The notes beneath the pieces are model-generated. The model did not search any database, was not told the origin of the DNA, and saw only the letters and a program-made list of their open reading frames with translations. Shown piece after piece: positions 1 through 7,936 of a stretch of 45,593 bases of DNA. Origin of the DNA: Thermodesulfovibrionales bacterium (lineage in GTDB: Bacteria > Nitrospirota > Thermodesulfovibrionia > Thermodesulfovibrionales > SM23-35); contig JASEEX010000012.1 in assembly GCA_030019415.1 (NCBI GenBank), forward strand, positions 1-45,593, written 5' to 3'. Positions within the stretch are counted from its first letter, which is position 1; each line of letters starts with the position of its first letter. A program made the position numbers and the translations under genes.

Positions 1-52
1 TTACATGAGGCAACGAATAGTCATTTCGTGTAGATTTTTACGTGAGGCAACA
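1..52. mobile_element. Possible right end of an IS21-like insertion sequence
   Basis: Two near-identical 14-bp direct repeats, TTACATGAGGCAAC at 1-14 and TTACGTGAGGCAAC at 38-51, lie 37 bp apart, and the second is followed by A, giving a terminal CA-3'. Reverse-complemented, the stretch begins TGTTGCCTCACG. IS21-family ends typically start with TG, end with CA and carry several subterminal repeats, so this fits the last bases of such an element cut by the window edge. No transposase is in the window, so the family is inferred from the ends only. Confidence 0.35.
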
Positions 53-114
53 GGGGAGGGTAACCACATGGGGTTAATTAAAGCAAAAGGATTATTTATT
101 AGCTGGGGTAAAGT

Positions 115-750
115 ATGCTAAATTTAGTCATGCACCCCAAGGGCTCAATTGACTACAAAATCGCACTGGCTTATCATCTTCAAGCGAACTTTGGTCAGGC
201 ATTGCTTCAGGATAAGGAGATACACGATCTACTGCTTCAGCTAAATCAGAATATTGAGGCAACATGGAAGGAGATGGTCTCCATCGGAGTAGTGAGAGAA
301 TGCAGGGATTGCGCAGTAAAAGAAGGGAGTTGTTGCGGGACAGGCATGGAGAATAGCTATGACGAGGTGCTCTTGTTGATAAACCTCTTGTTAGGGAGAA
401 CCCTTCCCAGCCAGGCATATGATATCAATTCCTGTTACTTCCTTAGAGAGAATGGATGTCTCCTCAGGGCTCGTGAGGTGATCTGCGTCAATTATCTCTG
501 CCAGAGAATATCCAGGAGTATTCAGAAAGAGAAACTCATCCACCTGCAAAAGACCGCAGGTGAGGAACTTACTACCCTTTTTATGCTCGAGAACCATATT
601 AAGAAAAGCTTAAAAGGCGGGGGCTTATTTAAAGTCTACATGGACTCCTTTAAATATTCTTGCCTCTTGGCCTGCAGGAGCTTATCTAATGCCTTATCTT
701 TAGGTTTTAAGGTATCCTCCCAAAACAGATTGAATCTTACCCATCTGTAG
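115..750 (+). CDS. Cysteine-containing hypothetical protein, possibly metal binding
   Basis: The function is not known. The 211-residue product has a cysteine-rich middle (CRDC, then SCCGTG at about residues 62-76, and further Cys at about 106, 114, 123 and 128), reminiscent of the CxxCxxCC metal-binding proteins; the next gene on the other strand is a clear member of that group. A GGGG stretch lies about 8 bases before the ATG. A short ORF at 69-122 with a better ribosome site (GGGGAGGG) ends just inside this start, so the true N terminus may be shifted. The last 38 or so residues are read antisense through the C terminus of the opposite gene. A one-base change near 605-612 would instead give a stop at 611-613, so the tail may be an indel artefact. 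It lies next to a likely IS end, which may have cut off its promoter. Confidence 0.55.
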   Translation: MLNLVMHPKGSIDYKIALAYHLQANFGQALLQDKEIHDLLLQLNQNIEATWKEMVSIGVVRECRDCAVKEGSCCGTGMENSYDEVLLLINLLLGRTLPSQAYDINSCYFLRENGCLLRAREVICVNYLCQRISRSIQKEKLIHLQKTAGEELTTLFMLENHIKKSLKGGGLFKVYMDSFKYSCLLACRSLSNALSLGFKVSSQNRLNLTHL

Positions 751-1487
751 CCAAAGCTTAAAAGTTCTTCTTCATCTTCCTTTATCTTTTCAATAACCTC
801 TTTCTCTACATCATATATATCAAAAAACCTTGTCTCAAAGAGGAATCTCCTGAATTCATTCAGGTCATAACAGGCCGTATAAAGCAACCTCGTTTTTCCT
901 GAATCAAGCTTATTCCCCTTCCGGAAATAATCATGTAAGGTGATCTCCTTGTAAGATTCATTCATTTTATCATAGATATCAATCCCCTGATCCTTCTTCC
1001 ACTCATCTATTGTCCATTGTTTCTCCTCTCTAAATGGTAGCACTTCATGGATGGTAGCACTATCTGATAGTGCTCCATGGAAGTGCTCCATAAATCCAAG
1101 GCATGAGGGCTTTTCCTCTATCAAAAACTCTTCTTCCTTCGAGGAAACCGGAAATACAGGATACATCCTGCATGACCATGGCCTGTCCTGGTATATCCTG
1201 CACCCATCTTGGGTGACAAAAGGACAGCTCTTATTTTCATCCTCCATCATCTTAAGCACAACCAGAGGTAACCCCTCCTCTCCTAAGAGAGGAATGGTAT
1301 ATCTCTTTAAAAACTCTCCAGAAGATAACCCAGTAGATCTTCTCATTCTCAGGACATCATAAGGTGTGAGAAAGATATTTATATCAGCGCAGCATGTGTT
1401 AAAACAGGAGAGTCCTTTATGACATGAGAATTTGAATTTCTCCTCCAGAGAGAGTCTTCGGTGTTTTTCGGTATATTCTTCATTCAT
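636..1487 (-). CDS. YkgJ-type cysteine cluster protein (zinc/iron-chelating domain)
   Basis: The 283-residue product carries the spaced cysteines of the CxxCxxCC/YkgJ family: CHKGLSCFNTCCAD near residues 22-35, then CPFVTQDGCRIYQDRPWSC at about 108-126. The middle segment LTPYDVLRMRRSTG is also typical. These proteins are thought to bind Zn or Fe-S; their cellular role is not established. The gene lies downstream of the aprA terminator and is read in the same direction. Its 3' end overlaps the convergent gene at 115-750 by 115 bp. Residues of about 132-151 come from a repeat-and-hairpin stretch at 1034-1090 that may be an in-frame insertion. Confidence 0.75.
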   Translation of the reverse strand: MNEEYTEKHRRLSLEEKFKFSCHKGLSCFNTCCADINIFLTPYDVLRMRRSTGLSSGEFLKRYTIPLLGEEGLPLVVLKMMEDENKSCPFVTQDGCRIYQDRPWSCRMYPVFPVSSKEEEFLIEEKPSCLGFMEHFHGALSDSATIHEVLPFREEKQWTIDEWKKDQGIDIYDKMNESYKEITLHDYFRKGNKLDSGKTRLLYTACYDLNEFRRFLFETRFFDIYDVEKEVIEKIKEDEEELLSFGYRWVRFNLFWEDTLKPKDKALDKLLQAKRQEYLKESM

Positions 1488-1501
1488 AATACTATTCTCT
1501 A

Positions 1502-1530
1502 AAAATGGGGGCGACCTGAAAGGTCGCCCC
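1502..1530 (-). terminator. Rho-independent terminator of the sulfate operon
   Basis: A 10-bp perfect stem (GGGGCGACCT at 1508-1517 with AGGTCGCCCC at 1521-1530) with a 3-base loop is followed on the minus strand by ATTTTTAG. It lies directly downstream of the aprA stop and before the next minus-strand gene. Confidence 0.75.
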
Positions 1531-1557
1531 TAACAAATACCCCTATGACCTACCGCC

Positions 1558-3474
1558 TTAAAGAATAGGGATCATTGGCCTTGTTAATACCTTCCATTCC
1601 TTCTTATCCACATCATACTTCACATTTATAAAGTGCTTCTGACCCTCATCCAGTTTCAGGTAATCGAATTTATGGTAATATCCAGGCCATCTTGACTCCT
1701 TCCTCGCCAATCTGGTCCTTGCACATGCCTCGGCAACCCAGTATCTGTGGATAGACTCCCAAGCCCTCAGCAGCTCATGAAGGTCCTTTGCAGCAATCTT
1801 CTCTATATCCTCTCCGCAGAACGCTAACTTCCAGAGGCCGGTCTCGAGCATCTTGTCAGATGTTCCATAAAAAGTCTCCCATCCACCGCAATACTCTCCC
1901 ATTATCTTCTGTATCCTGAATAGGAAATTATGCGGGGAGATATAGTTAGGATTCACATCAGGCATCGTTGTATATGTGCTTTTTTCGTCATAGAGGGCAA
2001 GTGGCCTATATACTGTTTCCTTGAGTTTATTTATCGTACCGTCAGATACCGTAGGTTTGAAGTCCTTCTTATCATTGGCAAATTTCACTGCTGCCTTTGC
2101 TGCAATCCTTCCCTGCACGTGTGAGCCACTTGAAAACTTGTGTGCACATGCACCTACTCCGCAACCTGCTGTGAATAGACCCATAACACCTGTCATACAG
2201 TTGTACTGGGCAGGGAAGGCATCCTTGTATTCTTTTGGCATAAGGTCTTCAGCACCACAGACCCATGCACCACAAGAGCAGGCATGTGAACCTATGAAGA
2301 CAGAATCTGACAACTGAAGCTCCATAGGTTTTTCCATTGGGTCAATATTATGGGCAGCCCAGTTTGTTGCACCTGCGATTGTCATGTCGAGGAAGTCCTC
2401 CCATGCCTCGCTCTCATACTCCTTTATCTTCTTCTTCAGCTCCTTTGGATCTGTTATCTCCTTCTGAAACCTTTCTACCACCCTGTTTGTGTGCATGAGG
2501 AATGGTGTCTTGCCTTCCTTCGCGCAGAGTATCATCTCATAGTTTCTCAAAGCAGTTGGACAGGGCTTCACACTGGCATAAGGATTCCACTTCGCTAGCT
2601 CGGTTGGATATGCACCAACATATGGCTCGTCATAGGCATTTGTTGCCGGTGTCTTAAAGAGCAGGAAGAATGTGCCAACAGGACCATAGGAATCCTTGAA
2701 CCTCGGAGGGACAAATGTCACATCCATCTGTGTCAGCTCACCACCTGCATGGAGAATGAGGGCATAACTCGTTCCTCCTAAAAATGGCGGCATCCATGAC
2801 CTGCCAAAGCCTTCACCCTGAGACCTTGGCCTGAATACATGGACTGCACCACCCATTATACAGAGAACTACATTTGCCTTAAACACATAGAATTTATTTT
2901 CCCTGTTGCTAAAGCCGACTGCACCACATACCCTGTTAGGCTCTTTCTCATCTTTCAGAAGGTGTGTGATGTAGACCCTCTCAATTATCTGGCCTTTATC
3001 ACCAAGGGTACCTATAGCGTTCTTTGCTGCCTCTGCCACGATGATCTTGTAACTCTCGCCGGATATCATCACCTGCCATTCACCTGATTTTTGAAGATTT
3101 CCTGCTTCATCCTTCCATATAGGAAGTCCCCACTTCTCATAGTGTCTGACTGTCGAATCCACATGTCTTGCAATATCATAGACCATATCCTGCCTTACCA
3201 GACCACACTGGTCATTCGTAACATACTCAACAAACCTTTCCGGCATACGGGGATTCCGGGTTACCTTTCCATCCATTCCCATATATGTATTGATGGCAGA
3301 AAGTCCCATCGCTACAGGACCACTTCTGTCAATGGCAGCCTTATCCACAAGGGTTACCTTTAAACCCAGTGGCTTTGCCCAGTATGCTGCCTCTACTGCA
3401 GCACCACAGCCGGCCATTCCTCCACCGAGTATCAATATATCAGTATCAACAACTTCTGTTGCAAATTCTCTCAT
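1558..3474 (-). CDS. aprA: Adenylylsulfate reductase subunit alpha
   Basis: AprA is the FAD subunit of dissimilatory APS reductase, which reduces APS to sulfite and AMP in the cytoplasm. The N terminus has the FAD-binding fold (GGGMAGCGAA at about residues 17-26). The active-site regions VPPRFKDSYGPVG (about 256-268) and GSHACSCGAW (about 395-404) are intact; they match the Arg and His that bind substrate in the Archaeoglobus enzyme. The 638 residues are a normal length. The start is set at the second ATG (3474): an earlier ATG at 3480 directly abuts the GGAGGG ribosome site (3481-3486), while the second has a normal 6-base gap. It is the last gene of adk-sat-orf2-aprB-aprA. The qmoABC genes that often follow aprBA in sulfate reducers are absent here. 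Confidence 0.97.
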   Translation of the reverse strand: MREFATEVVDTDILILGGGMAGCGAAVEAAYWAKPLGLKVTLVDKAAIDRSGPVAMGLSAINTYMGMDGKVTRNPRMPERFVEYVTNDQCGLVRQDMVYDIARHVDSTVRHYEKWGLPIWKDEAGNLQKSGEWQVMISGESYKIIVAEAAKNAIGTLGDKGQIIERVYITHLLKDEKEPNRVCGAVGFSNRENKFYVFKANVVLCIMGGAVHVFRPRSQGEGFGRSWMPPFLGGTSYALILHAGGELTQMDVTFVPPRFKDSYGPVGTFFLLFKTPATNAYDEPYVGAYPTELAKWNPYASVKPCPTALRNYEMILCAKEGKTPFLMHTNRVVERFQKEITDPKELKKKIKEYESEAWEDFLDMTIAGATNWAAHNIDPMEKPMELQLSDSVFIGSHACSCGAWVCGAEDLMPKEYKDAFPAQYNCMTGVMGLFTAGCGVGACAHKFSSGSHVQGRIAAKAAVKFANDKKDFKPTVSDGTINKLKETVYRPLALYDEKSTYTTMPDVNPNYISPHNFLFRIQKIMGEYCGGWETFYGTSDKMLETGLWKLAFCGEDIEKIAAKDLHELLRAWESIHRYWVAEACARTRLARKESRWPGYYHKFDYLKLDEGQKHFINVKYDVDKKEWKVLTRPMIPIL

Positions 3475-3490
3475 GGTCATCCCTCCTTTC

Positions 3491-3937
3491 TTATTTTTTC
3501 TTTGTCGGGAGTTCCTTCACTCCCATTATGTCAGGCTCTCCGAGGAGCAACTGAGTGGTTAAATCTGCTGCCTTTGCCTCAGGAAATCCCTCGAGTGCCT
3601 TTATCGAACCCTCTGGTGTAGTCCTCGTTGGATACTTAAACCTCTTGATCCTTTCATCCCTGAATGTGATTGTCCACATGATGTCCTCAGTTCCTCTCAG
3701 CGGAGTTGATGCAGCACCAAGGGGCATAAAATCTGCATAACCCCTGACATCCATAGCCTGTTGAGGGCAGATCTTTACACAACAGTAGCACTCCCAGCAG
3801 TAAGTAGGCTCCTGATTGTATGCCTTCATCCTCTCCTTGTCCAGAATCATCAGGTCGTTAGGGCATATGTACATGCAGGCAGTCTTGTCCTGCCCCTTGC
3901 AACCATCACACTTCTCATTAATTACAAAACTTGGCAT
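3491..3937 (-). CDS. aprB: Adenylylsulfate reductase subunit beta
   Basis: AprB carries the two [4Fe-4S] clusters that feed electrons to the FAD of AprA. Eight cysteines are visible at residues 10, 13, 21, 25, 47, 50, 53 and 57 in the expected ferredoxin-like arrangement. The C-terminal half, which in known structures wraps around AprA, is present (148 residues in all, normal). A strong ribosome site (AAGGAGGTG) precedes the ATG by 7 bases. The gene lies 16 bp upstream of aprA and is surely cotranscribed with it. Confidence 0.97.
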   Translation of the reverse strand: MPSFVINEKCDGCKGQDKTACMYICPNDLMILDKERMKAYNQEPTYCWECYCCVKICPQQAMDVRGYADFMPLGAASTPLRGTEDIMWTITFRDERIKRFKYPTRTTPEGSIKALEGFPEAKAADLTTQLLLGEPDIMGVKELPTKKK

Positions 3938-3960
3938 TCTAACACCTCCTTCGTTTTAGT

Positions 3961-3988
3961 TTAAAAGTTAAAAGTTAAAAGTTAAAAG
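3961..3988. repeat. Heptanucleotide tandem array (TTAAAAG)x4
   Basis: Four perfect consecutive copies of TTAAAAG lie in the 98-bp gap between aprB and orf2, inside the sulfate operon. This is one of the dispersed 7-bp-period arrays of this window. Confidence 0.9.
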
Positions 3989-4035
3989 GCTTTCTTTCAC
4001 CCCCTTTCCTCTTAGCTTCTGGTTCTGCTTAGTCC

Positions 4036-4422
4036 TTATGCAGCCTTTTTTTGTAATCCAAGTGCCTCACTAATATCAACATCAGGTATTGGTAATGACT
4101 CCGACTCCTTTGCAGCGAGTTCCTTTATCTTGGGAAGATCTGTAAGGACTGCATCAATTACCTCTGCACCGATAGACTTCATGGTCTTTATCTTTTCAAA
4201 GAGGGCCCTCTTGAAGGCAATGGGTGCTTCCTCTATGAAGAATCGGGCATCCAGCCTCGCACCCGGAAGATTTTCAATTATCTTGCCGGCAAGATTCTCT
4301 GGCACCTCTATAATCAATGCCTTTATCGCCCCTCCAAACATATCAGTTACCTTACTCTCAAGTGGCGACCCCTTAATATCAGAAATCCTTTTTGAATCTA
4401 ATAACACAGCCAAATAGTTCAT
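4036..4422 (-). CDS. Conserved small protein of the sat-apr operon (ORF2-like)
   Basis: This 128-residue soluble protein lies between sat and aprB. A small ORF sits at the same place in the sat-orf2-aprBA operon of Archaeoglobus fulgidus, and the protein is probably its counterpart. Nothing in the sequence suggests a catalytic site: it has no cysteines and no membrane segment, and looks mixed alpha/beta with a Lys/Glu-rich second half ending in GLQKKAA. A strong ribosome site (GGGGTGGAG) precedes the ATG, and the gap to sat is 14 bp. The function is unknown; a role tied to APS handling or to assembly of Sat/AprBA is only inferred from position. Confidence 0.85.
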   Translation of the reverse strand: MNYLAVLLDSKRISDIKGSPLESKVTDMFGGAIKALIIEVPENLAGKIIENLPGARLDARFFIEEAPIAFKRALFEKIKTMKSIGAEVIDAVLTDLPKIKELAAKESESLPIPDVDISEALGLQKKAA

Positions 4423-4436
4423 TCTCCACCCCCTTT

Positions 4437-5813
4437 TTATTTAAATTTAGGAATTTCCATTGGAGGCAGATCTACCTCCAGTTCCTTTTCTCTTTCTGTT
4501 AGATACCTCTTGTTATTGAACGGGTAGCCGAATTCCTTCCACCATTTGAGCACGATCTGGTAGACCTCTCGCCTCATGATAACTGGTGGTGGGAAAACAC
4601 CCTCTGCAAGCAGGCTTCTGATAAAGCTACCACTAAACCTCTGAAGCTCATCTTTATGAGTGCAGTTTTCGCTGTATGTCACCTCTCCGCAGTGAGGGCA
4701 GTACCAGAACTCAGCCATATTCTGAGGCCTCATATACAGTCCCTGAGGCACAGCATAAGGAGGAGCCTCGAAACCAAAGCTTGGAATTCCCTTCTCCCAG
4801 AGGATCTGTGCTGCGTACATATCATAATATGGTCCCAATGCTGCATGGTCTCTTCCGAACATGTGATATGAAACACCCATATTCTGCCTGATAATTCCAT
4901 GTAAAAGTGATTCAATGGGATTACCATACCTCATATCCCATAAACACATGGTTACCAGGTGTCTCTTTGGATTCACATAGCCTGCGAGATTCACCATCTC
5001 ATGAGCTTCAACTATTGCCTCATCTGGATAATCCCCTATCCTCTTAGCACCAATTATGGCATTGACAATTATACCGTCACATGGTTTTATGTCTCCAATG
5101 AAAGCAGCATTCCTCATCAGGGCTTCATGTCCGACATGGGGGACATTTCTTGTCTGGTGGGCAATTACAGTCGTCCATCCCCTCTTTTTGAATTCCTCCC
5201 TTGACTTGGCAGGTGGATACCAGAACCTATCGAAAGGTTTCCTTAGCTTTGGCTCATTTATTATCCTGTATTTTCCAGCTAAGATTATAGGGTTAAACGC
5301 ACTGTAAATGGTAAAACCTGGATGCTTAAAATCAAAGGGAACTTTTACAACCTCTGGATTCGCTTCAGGTGTCCCGAATGTCCTCGTGGCTACCTCACCC
5401 GGGTTGATCTCGTAGACTTCCTCGATATCAAGGATTGCAAAAGGCTGTCCTTTTAGCCTCAAAAGGAGCCTGTCTCCTGAAGTTACACCAAGCTTTTTGT
5501 GATCCTCCTTGCTGATGTCGAAAAGCATCGGGTAAGGGAAGACCCACCCGCTCAAAAGTCTTCTTTTCTCCAATAAACTCTCAAGCTCTGCAGATGTCAT
5601 CGAGCCTTCTACAGGGCTGAAGAAGCCGTAACATATGGACATGATCTCCCTGTAAACATTTCTTACAGGCATGTCCTTGTATAGGGTTGGTTTGATATCA
5701 TAAACAGCAGAACAGCCAGCAGCGAGCTTTTTCCCACGCTCTGGATCTCGAACAACCCTGTCAACCAGATTCCCACCATGGGGCGGTGGAAGTGTTGTCA
5801 TTTTTAGCTCCAT
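4437..5813 (-). CDS. sat: Sulfate adenylyltransferase (ATP sulfurylase)
   Basis: Sat activates sulfate with ATP to give APS and pyrophosphate, the first step of dissimilatory sulfate reduction. The nucleotide-binding signature QTRNVPHVGHE (residues 220-230) and GRDHA (320-324) are intact. A C-terminal metal site of the prokaryotic homo-oligomeric type is visible (YCPHCGE at 371-377, then Cys384 and His386), followed by FSGSFIRSLL. At 458 residues it is at the long end for the family, with an N-terminal extension of roughly 20-30 residues. The ribosome site AAAGGAGGT precedes the ATG. It lies 22 bp downstream of adk and 14 bp upstream of orf2. Confidence 0.97.
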   Translation of the reverse strand: MELKMTTLPPPHGGNLVDRVVRDPERGKKLAAGCSAVYDIKPTLYKDMPVRNVYREIMSICYGFFSPVEGSMTSAELESLLEKRRLLSGWVFPYPMLFDISKEDHKKLGVTSGDRLLLRLKGQPFAILDIEEVYEINPGEVATRTFGTPEANPEVVKVPFDFKHPGFTIYSAFNPIILAGKYRIINEPKLRKPFDRFWYPPAKSREEFKKRGWTTVIAHQTRNVPHVGHEALMRNAAFIGDIKPCDGIIVNAIIGAKRIGDYPDEAIVEAHEMVNLAGYVNPKRHLVTMCLWDMRYGNPIESLLHGIIRQNMGVSYHMFGRDHAALGPYYDMYAAQILWEKGIPSFGFEAPPYAVPQGLYMRPQNMAEFWYCPHCGEVTYSENCTHKDELQRFSGSFIRSLLAEGVFPPPVIMRREVYQIVLKWWKEFGYPFNNKRYLTEREKELEVDLPPMEIPKFK

Positions 5814-5835
5814 TATAACCTCCTTTCTTTAACTT

Positions 5836-6486
5836 TCATGACTTACTTTCAAGAACTGCACAAACATTTTTGAATATTTCATCAATACTGCCTATACCCT
5901 CTACCGATTTCAATATCCTCCTTTCCTTATAGTAGTTGATGAGGGGCGCTGTCTGGGCATCGTAGACATCAAGCCTCCTTCTGATTGTCTCTTCTTTGTC
6001 GTCATCCCTCTGAAAGAGTTCACCACCGCATTTATCGCACACTCCTTCTTTCTTGGGAGGAGAAAAATATATGTTATACATCTGCTGGCAGTTTCTGCAT
6101 GTCCTCCTTCCCGTTAGCCTCTTCATGAGGACATCTCTATCTACATCGACAACCAAAGAAGTATCGAGGGGTGCTCCCATTTCAGTAAGTACCTTATCTA
6201 AGGCCTCTGCCTGTGCCGTGTTCCTCGGAAAGCCATCAAGTATGTAGCCCTTCTTGCAGTCATCTTTGGCAATTCTTTCTTTGACAAGTCCTATTACAAC
6301 GCTATCAGGTACAAGCTCACCCTTGTCCATATAGGACTTAGCTTCTTTTCCGAGAGGTGTGCCCTGTGCGACAGCGGCCCTTAAAATATCTCCTGTAGAA
6401 ATCTGTGGAATGCCGTATTTCTCAATGAGTTTTTTTGCCTGAGTCCCTTTTCCAGCCCCTGGTGCACCGAGAAGGACAAGTCTCAT
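5836..6486 (-). CDS. adk: Adenylate kinase
   Basis: Adk catalyses AMP + ATP to 2 ADP. The P-loop GAPGAGKGTQ (residues 7-16), the DGFPRN segment (about 84-89) and a zinc-binding long LID with Cys130, 133, 150 and 153 are all present. The start is set at ATG 6486, which has an AGAGGGGAG ribosome site and gives the normal 216 residues; the open frame reaches upstream to a TTG at 6516. It is the first gene of the sulfate operon. APS reduction releases one AMP per sulfate, so cotranscription with sat and aprBA makes direct metabolic sense. Confidence 0.95.
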   Translation of the reverse strand: MRLVLLGAPGAGKGTQAKKLIEKYGIPQISTGDILRAAVAQGTPLGKEAKSYMDKGELVPDSVVIGLVKERIAKDDCKKGYILDGFPRNTAQAEALDKVLTEMGAPLDTSLVVDVDRDVLMKRLTGRRTCRNCQQMYNIYFSPPKKEGVCDKCGGELFQRDDDKEETIRRRLDVYDAQTAPLINYYKERRILKSVEGIGSIDEIFKNVCAVLESKS

Positions 6487-6518
6487 ATTCTCCCCTCTAA
6501 AGACTTTCTCGTTCAATT

Positions 6519-6557
6519 AAAAAATATAGAGGGCACCCAGAAAAAAGGTGGTGCCCC
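6519..6557 (-). terminator. Leader hairpin before adk (attenuator or rdgB terminator)
   Basis: On the minus strand GGGCACC (6556-6550) pairs with GGTGCCC (6537-6531) around a T-rich loop, and is followed by TCTATATTTTTT. It has the form of a rho-independent terminator. It lies between the candidate operon promoter (6623-6651) and the adk start, so it could attenuate the operon, or it could simply end rdgB transcription. Confidence 0.5.
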
Positions 6558-6605
6558 AATTACAATACAAAACTGATAGAGGCAACCTTGCGTTGAAAAC
6601 ACAAA

Positions 6606-6622
6606 AGTATAGTCACTATACT
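6606..6622. promoter_or_regulatory. Perfect 17-bp palindrome, candidate operator of the sulfate operon
   Basis: AGTATAGT-C-ACTATACT is a perfect inverted repeat with a single central base. It overlaps the expected transcription start (about -6 to +11) of the candidate promoter at 6623-6651, a classic repressor position. The binding protein is unknown. Confidence 0.45.
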
Positions 6623-6651
6623 ATCTTACTTAAGGTCAAACTTAAGGTCAA
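6623..6651 (-). promoter_or_regulatory. Candidate sigma-70-like promoter of the sulfate operon
   Basis: On the minus strand TTGACC (6651-6646), a 17-bp spacer and TAAGAT (6628-6623) match a housekeeping promoter moderately (5/6 and 4/6). The -35 box lies inside a perfect 12-bp tandem repeat, CTTAAGGTCAAA at 6629-6640 and 6641-6652, which could be a pair of activator half-sites. Confidence 0.4.
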
Positions 6652-6721
6652 ATTCATATTTCTGATAAGTAGATAAAATTTACTTATTAGACTCCTAAAA
6701 ATTACAAATTTATAAATAAAA

Positions 6722-7321
6722 TTATTCAAAAATTTTTATTTCCTCAAGATAACTCCGGAGCTCCCTTAGCGCCTTACCTCTATGACTCAGGGTATCTTTC
6801 TCCTCATCAGTCATCTCGGCAAATGTCCTGCTCTGTCCTTCTGGATAAAATACAGGGTCATAGCCGAAGCCGTTAAATCCCCGCGGCTCTTTACCTATCC
6901 TGCCCTCTACATGTCCGAAAAATGTTTTTACACTCCCGTCTGGAAATGCCAAGGCCATGCAGCACACGAACCTCGCACCCCTTTTCTCATCGTCTATCGA
7001 ATGCATCTCGTACAGCAGCTTTTCGATATTCTTCCTGTCATCTGCGCCCTCACCAGCATACCTCGAAGATAATATGCCCGGGGCTCCGTTCAACGCATAT
7101 ACCTCAAGACCTGAATCATCAGCGAGTGAAGGTTTCCCTACGCATTTTGCGATAGCCATTGCCTTCTTTACAGCATTTGCCTCAAACGTACTCCTGTCTT
7201 CCTCCACCTCGAGACATCCTGGAAAGTTATTGAGCGTTAGTATCGAGATTAATATATCCCCAATGATTCTCTTTATTTCTTCGATTTTCTTCTTATTTCT
7301 CGTTGCAAGAACAATTTCCAT
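6722..7321 (-). CDS. rdgB: XTP/dITP pyrophosphatase (Ham1/RdgB family)
   Basis: This enzyme hydrolyses non-canonical purine triphosphates (ITP, dITP, XTP) to monophosphates and keeps them out of DNA and RNA. The N terminus EIVLATRNKKKIEEI, the SLADDSGLEVYALNGAPGI block (about residues 65-83), the GYDPVF segment (about 153-158) and the SHRGKALREL end are diagnostic. Its 199 residues are normal. It lies upstream of the sulfate operon on the same strand, separated by a 205-bp regulatory gap. Confidence 0.95.
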   Translation of the reverse strand: MEIVLATRNKKKIEEIKRIIGDILISILTLNNFPGCLEVEEDRSTFEANAVKKAMAIAKCVGKPSLADDSGLEVYALNGAPGILSSRYAGEGADDRKNIEKLLYEMHSIDDEKRGARFVCCMALAFPDGSVKTFFGHVEGRIGKEPRGFNGFGYDPVFYPEGQSRTFAEMTDEEKDTLSHRGKALRELRSYLEEIKIFE

Positions 7322-7329
7322 ATTTTAGC

Positions 7330-7401
7330 CTATTGAGTTTATCGGGTTTACCCCGTTAGAAGGCGAAGTCTTCTAACGGGGTTTATCGGGTTTATTGAGT
7401 T
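7330..7401. repeat. Hairpin element with flanking direct repeats
   Basis: A 12-bp perfect stem (CCCCGTTAGAAG at 7351-7362 with CTTCTAACGGGG at 7370-7381) lies between two copies of GTTTATCGGGTTTA (7337-7350 and 7381-7394), themselves near TATTGAGTTT copies. It sits between divergent genes, so it is not an ordinary terminator. Parts recur at the end of mreC (TCTAACGGGGTAAA) and at the start of hom. Confidence 0.7.
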
Positions 7402-7489
7402 TTTATAACACAAGAAACTGTGTAAACACAATAAACTCTGTGAACCGAATTGCTCTTGAAAATTTGGGAATCTTCTGTTAATATTTTGA

Positions 7490-7936
7490 ATGTCTGAGGA
7501 ATTTAAAAAAGCAGGATTGCTTCTTAGAGCTATCGCCAAAATCCTTGACTTTATTATAATCGCAGCAGCGATAGAGGTAATTCCGAAGGCTGGCTTTTTT
7601 GCAGGGCTTGCCTATCTTTTGATAGGGGATAGCCTTTTTGATGGGAGAAGCTTGGGGAAAAAACTCATAGGGCTCAGGGTGGTCTCAGCAGATCTGAATA
7701 CACCATGTACACTCAGGGATTCTATATTAAGGAACAGTACACTCGGCATCGGGTTTCTTTTTTATAAAATACCTTGGATCGGATGGATTTTTATAGTGAT
7801 TGTCTCTACTGTTGAATTTATTATTTTGTTGGGAAGCAGAGATGGAATGCGTCTCGGTGACGAGATTGCAAAGACGAAGGTGGTGACGGTAAACACTGAC
7901 ACAGAGACTATAACCGGGAGGCTTAATGTTTCATAA
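7490..7936 (+). CDS. RDD family integral membrane protein
   Basis: This 148-residue membrane protein begins with an Arg-Ala-Ile-Ala-Lys-Ile-Leu-Asp segment (about residues 13-20) that resembles the RDD signature, then has GRSLGKKLIGLRVV (about 53-66), typical of the family. About three or four hydrophobic segments are visible (about 18-50 and 80-120). RDD proteins are poorly defined; some are linked to ion or compatible-solute transport. No strong ribosome site precedes the ATG. The 3' end overlaps mreB by 11 bp, so it is cotranscribed with the cell-shape cluster. Confidence 0.75.
   Translation: MSEEFKKAGLLLRAIAKILDFIIIAAAIEVIPKAGFFAGLAYLLIGDSLFDGRSLGKKLIGLRVVSADLNTPCTLRDSILRNSTLGIGFLFYKIPWIGWIFIVIVSTVEFIILLGSRDGMRLGDEIAKTKVVTVNTDTETITGRLNVS

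Noticed and set aside
1051-1362. Plus-strand gene of 103 codons
   Set aside because: It is antisense to the conserved cysteine domain of the YkgJ-type gene and has no recognisable features.
7351-7381. Ordinary transcription terminator
   Set aside because: It lies between divergent genes, so no gene ends there, and it is flanked by direct repeats; a repeat element is a better reading.
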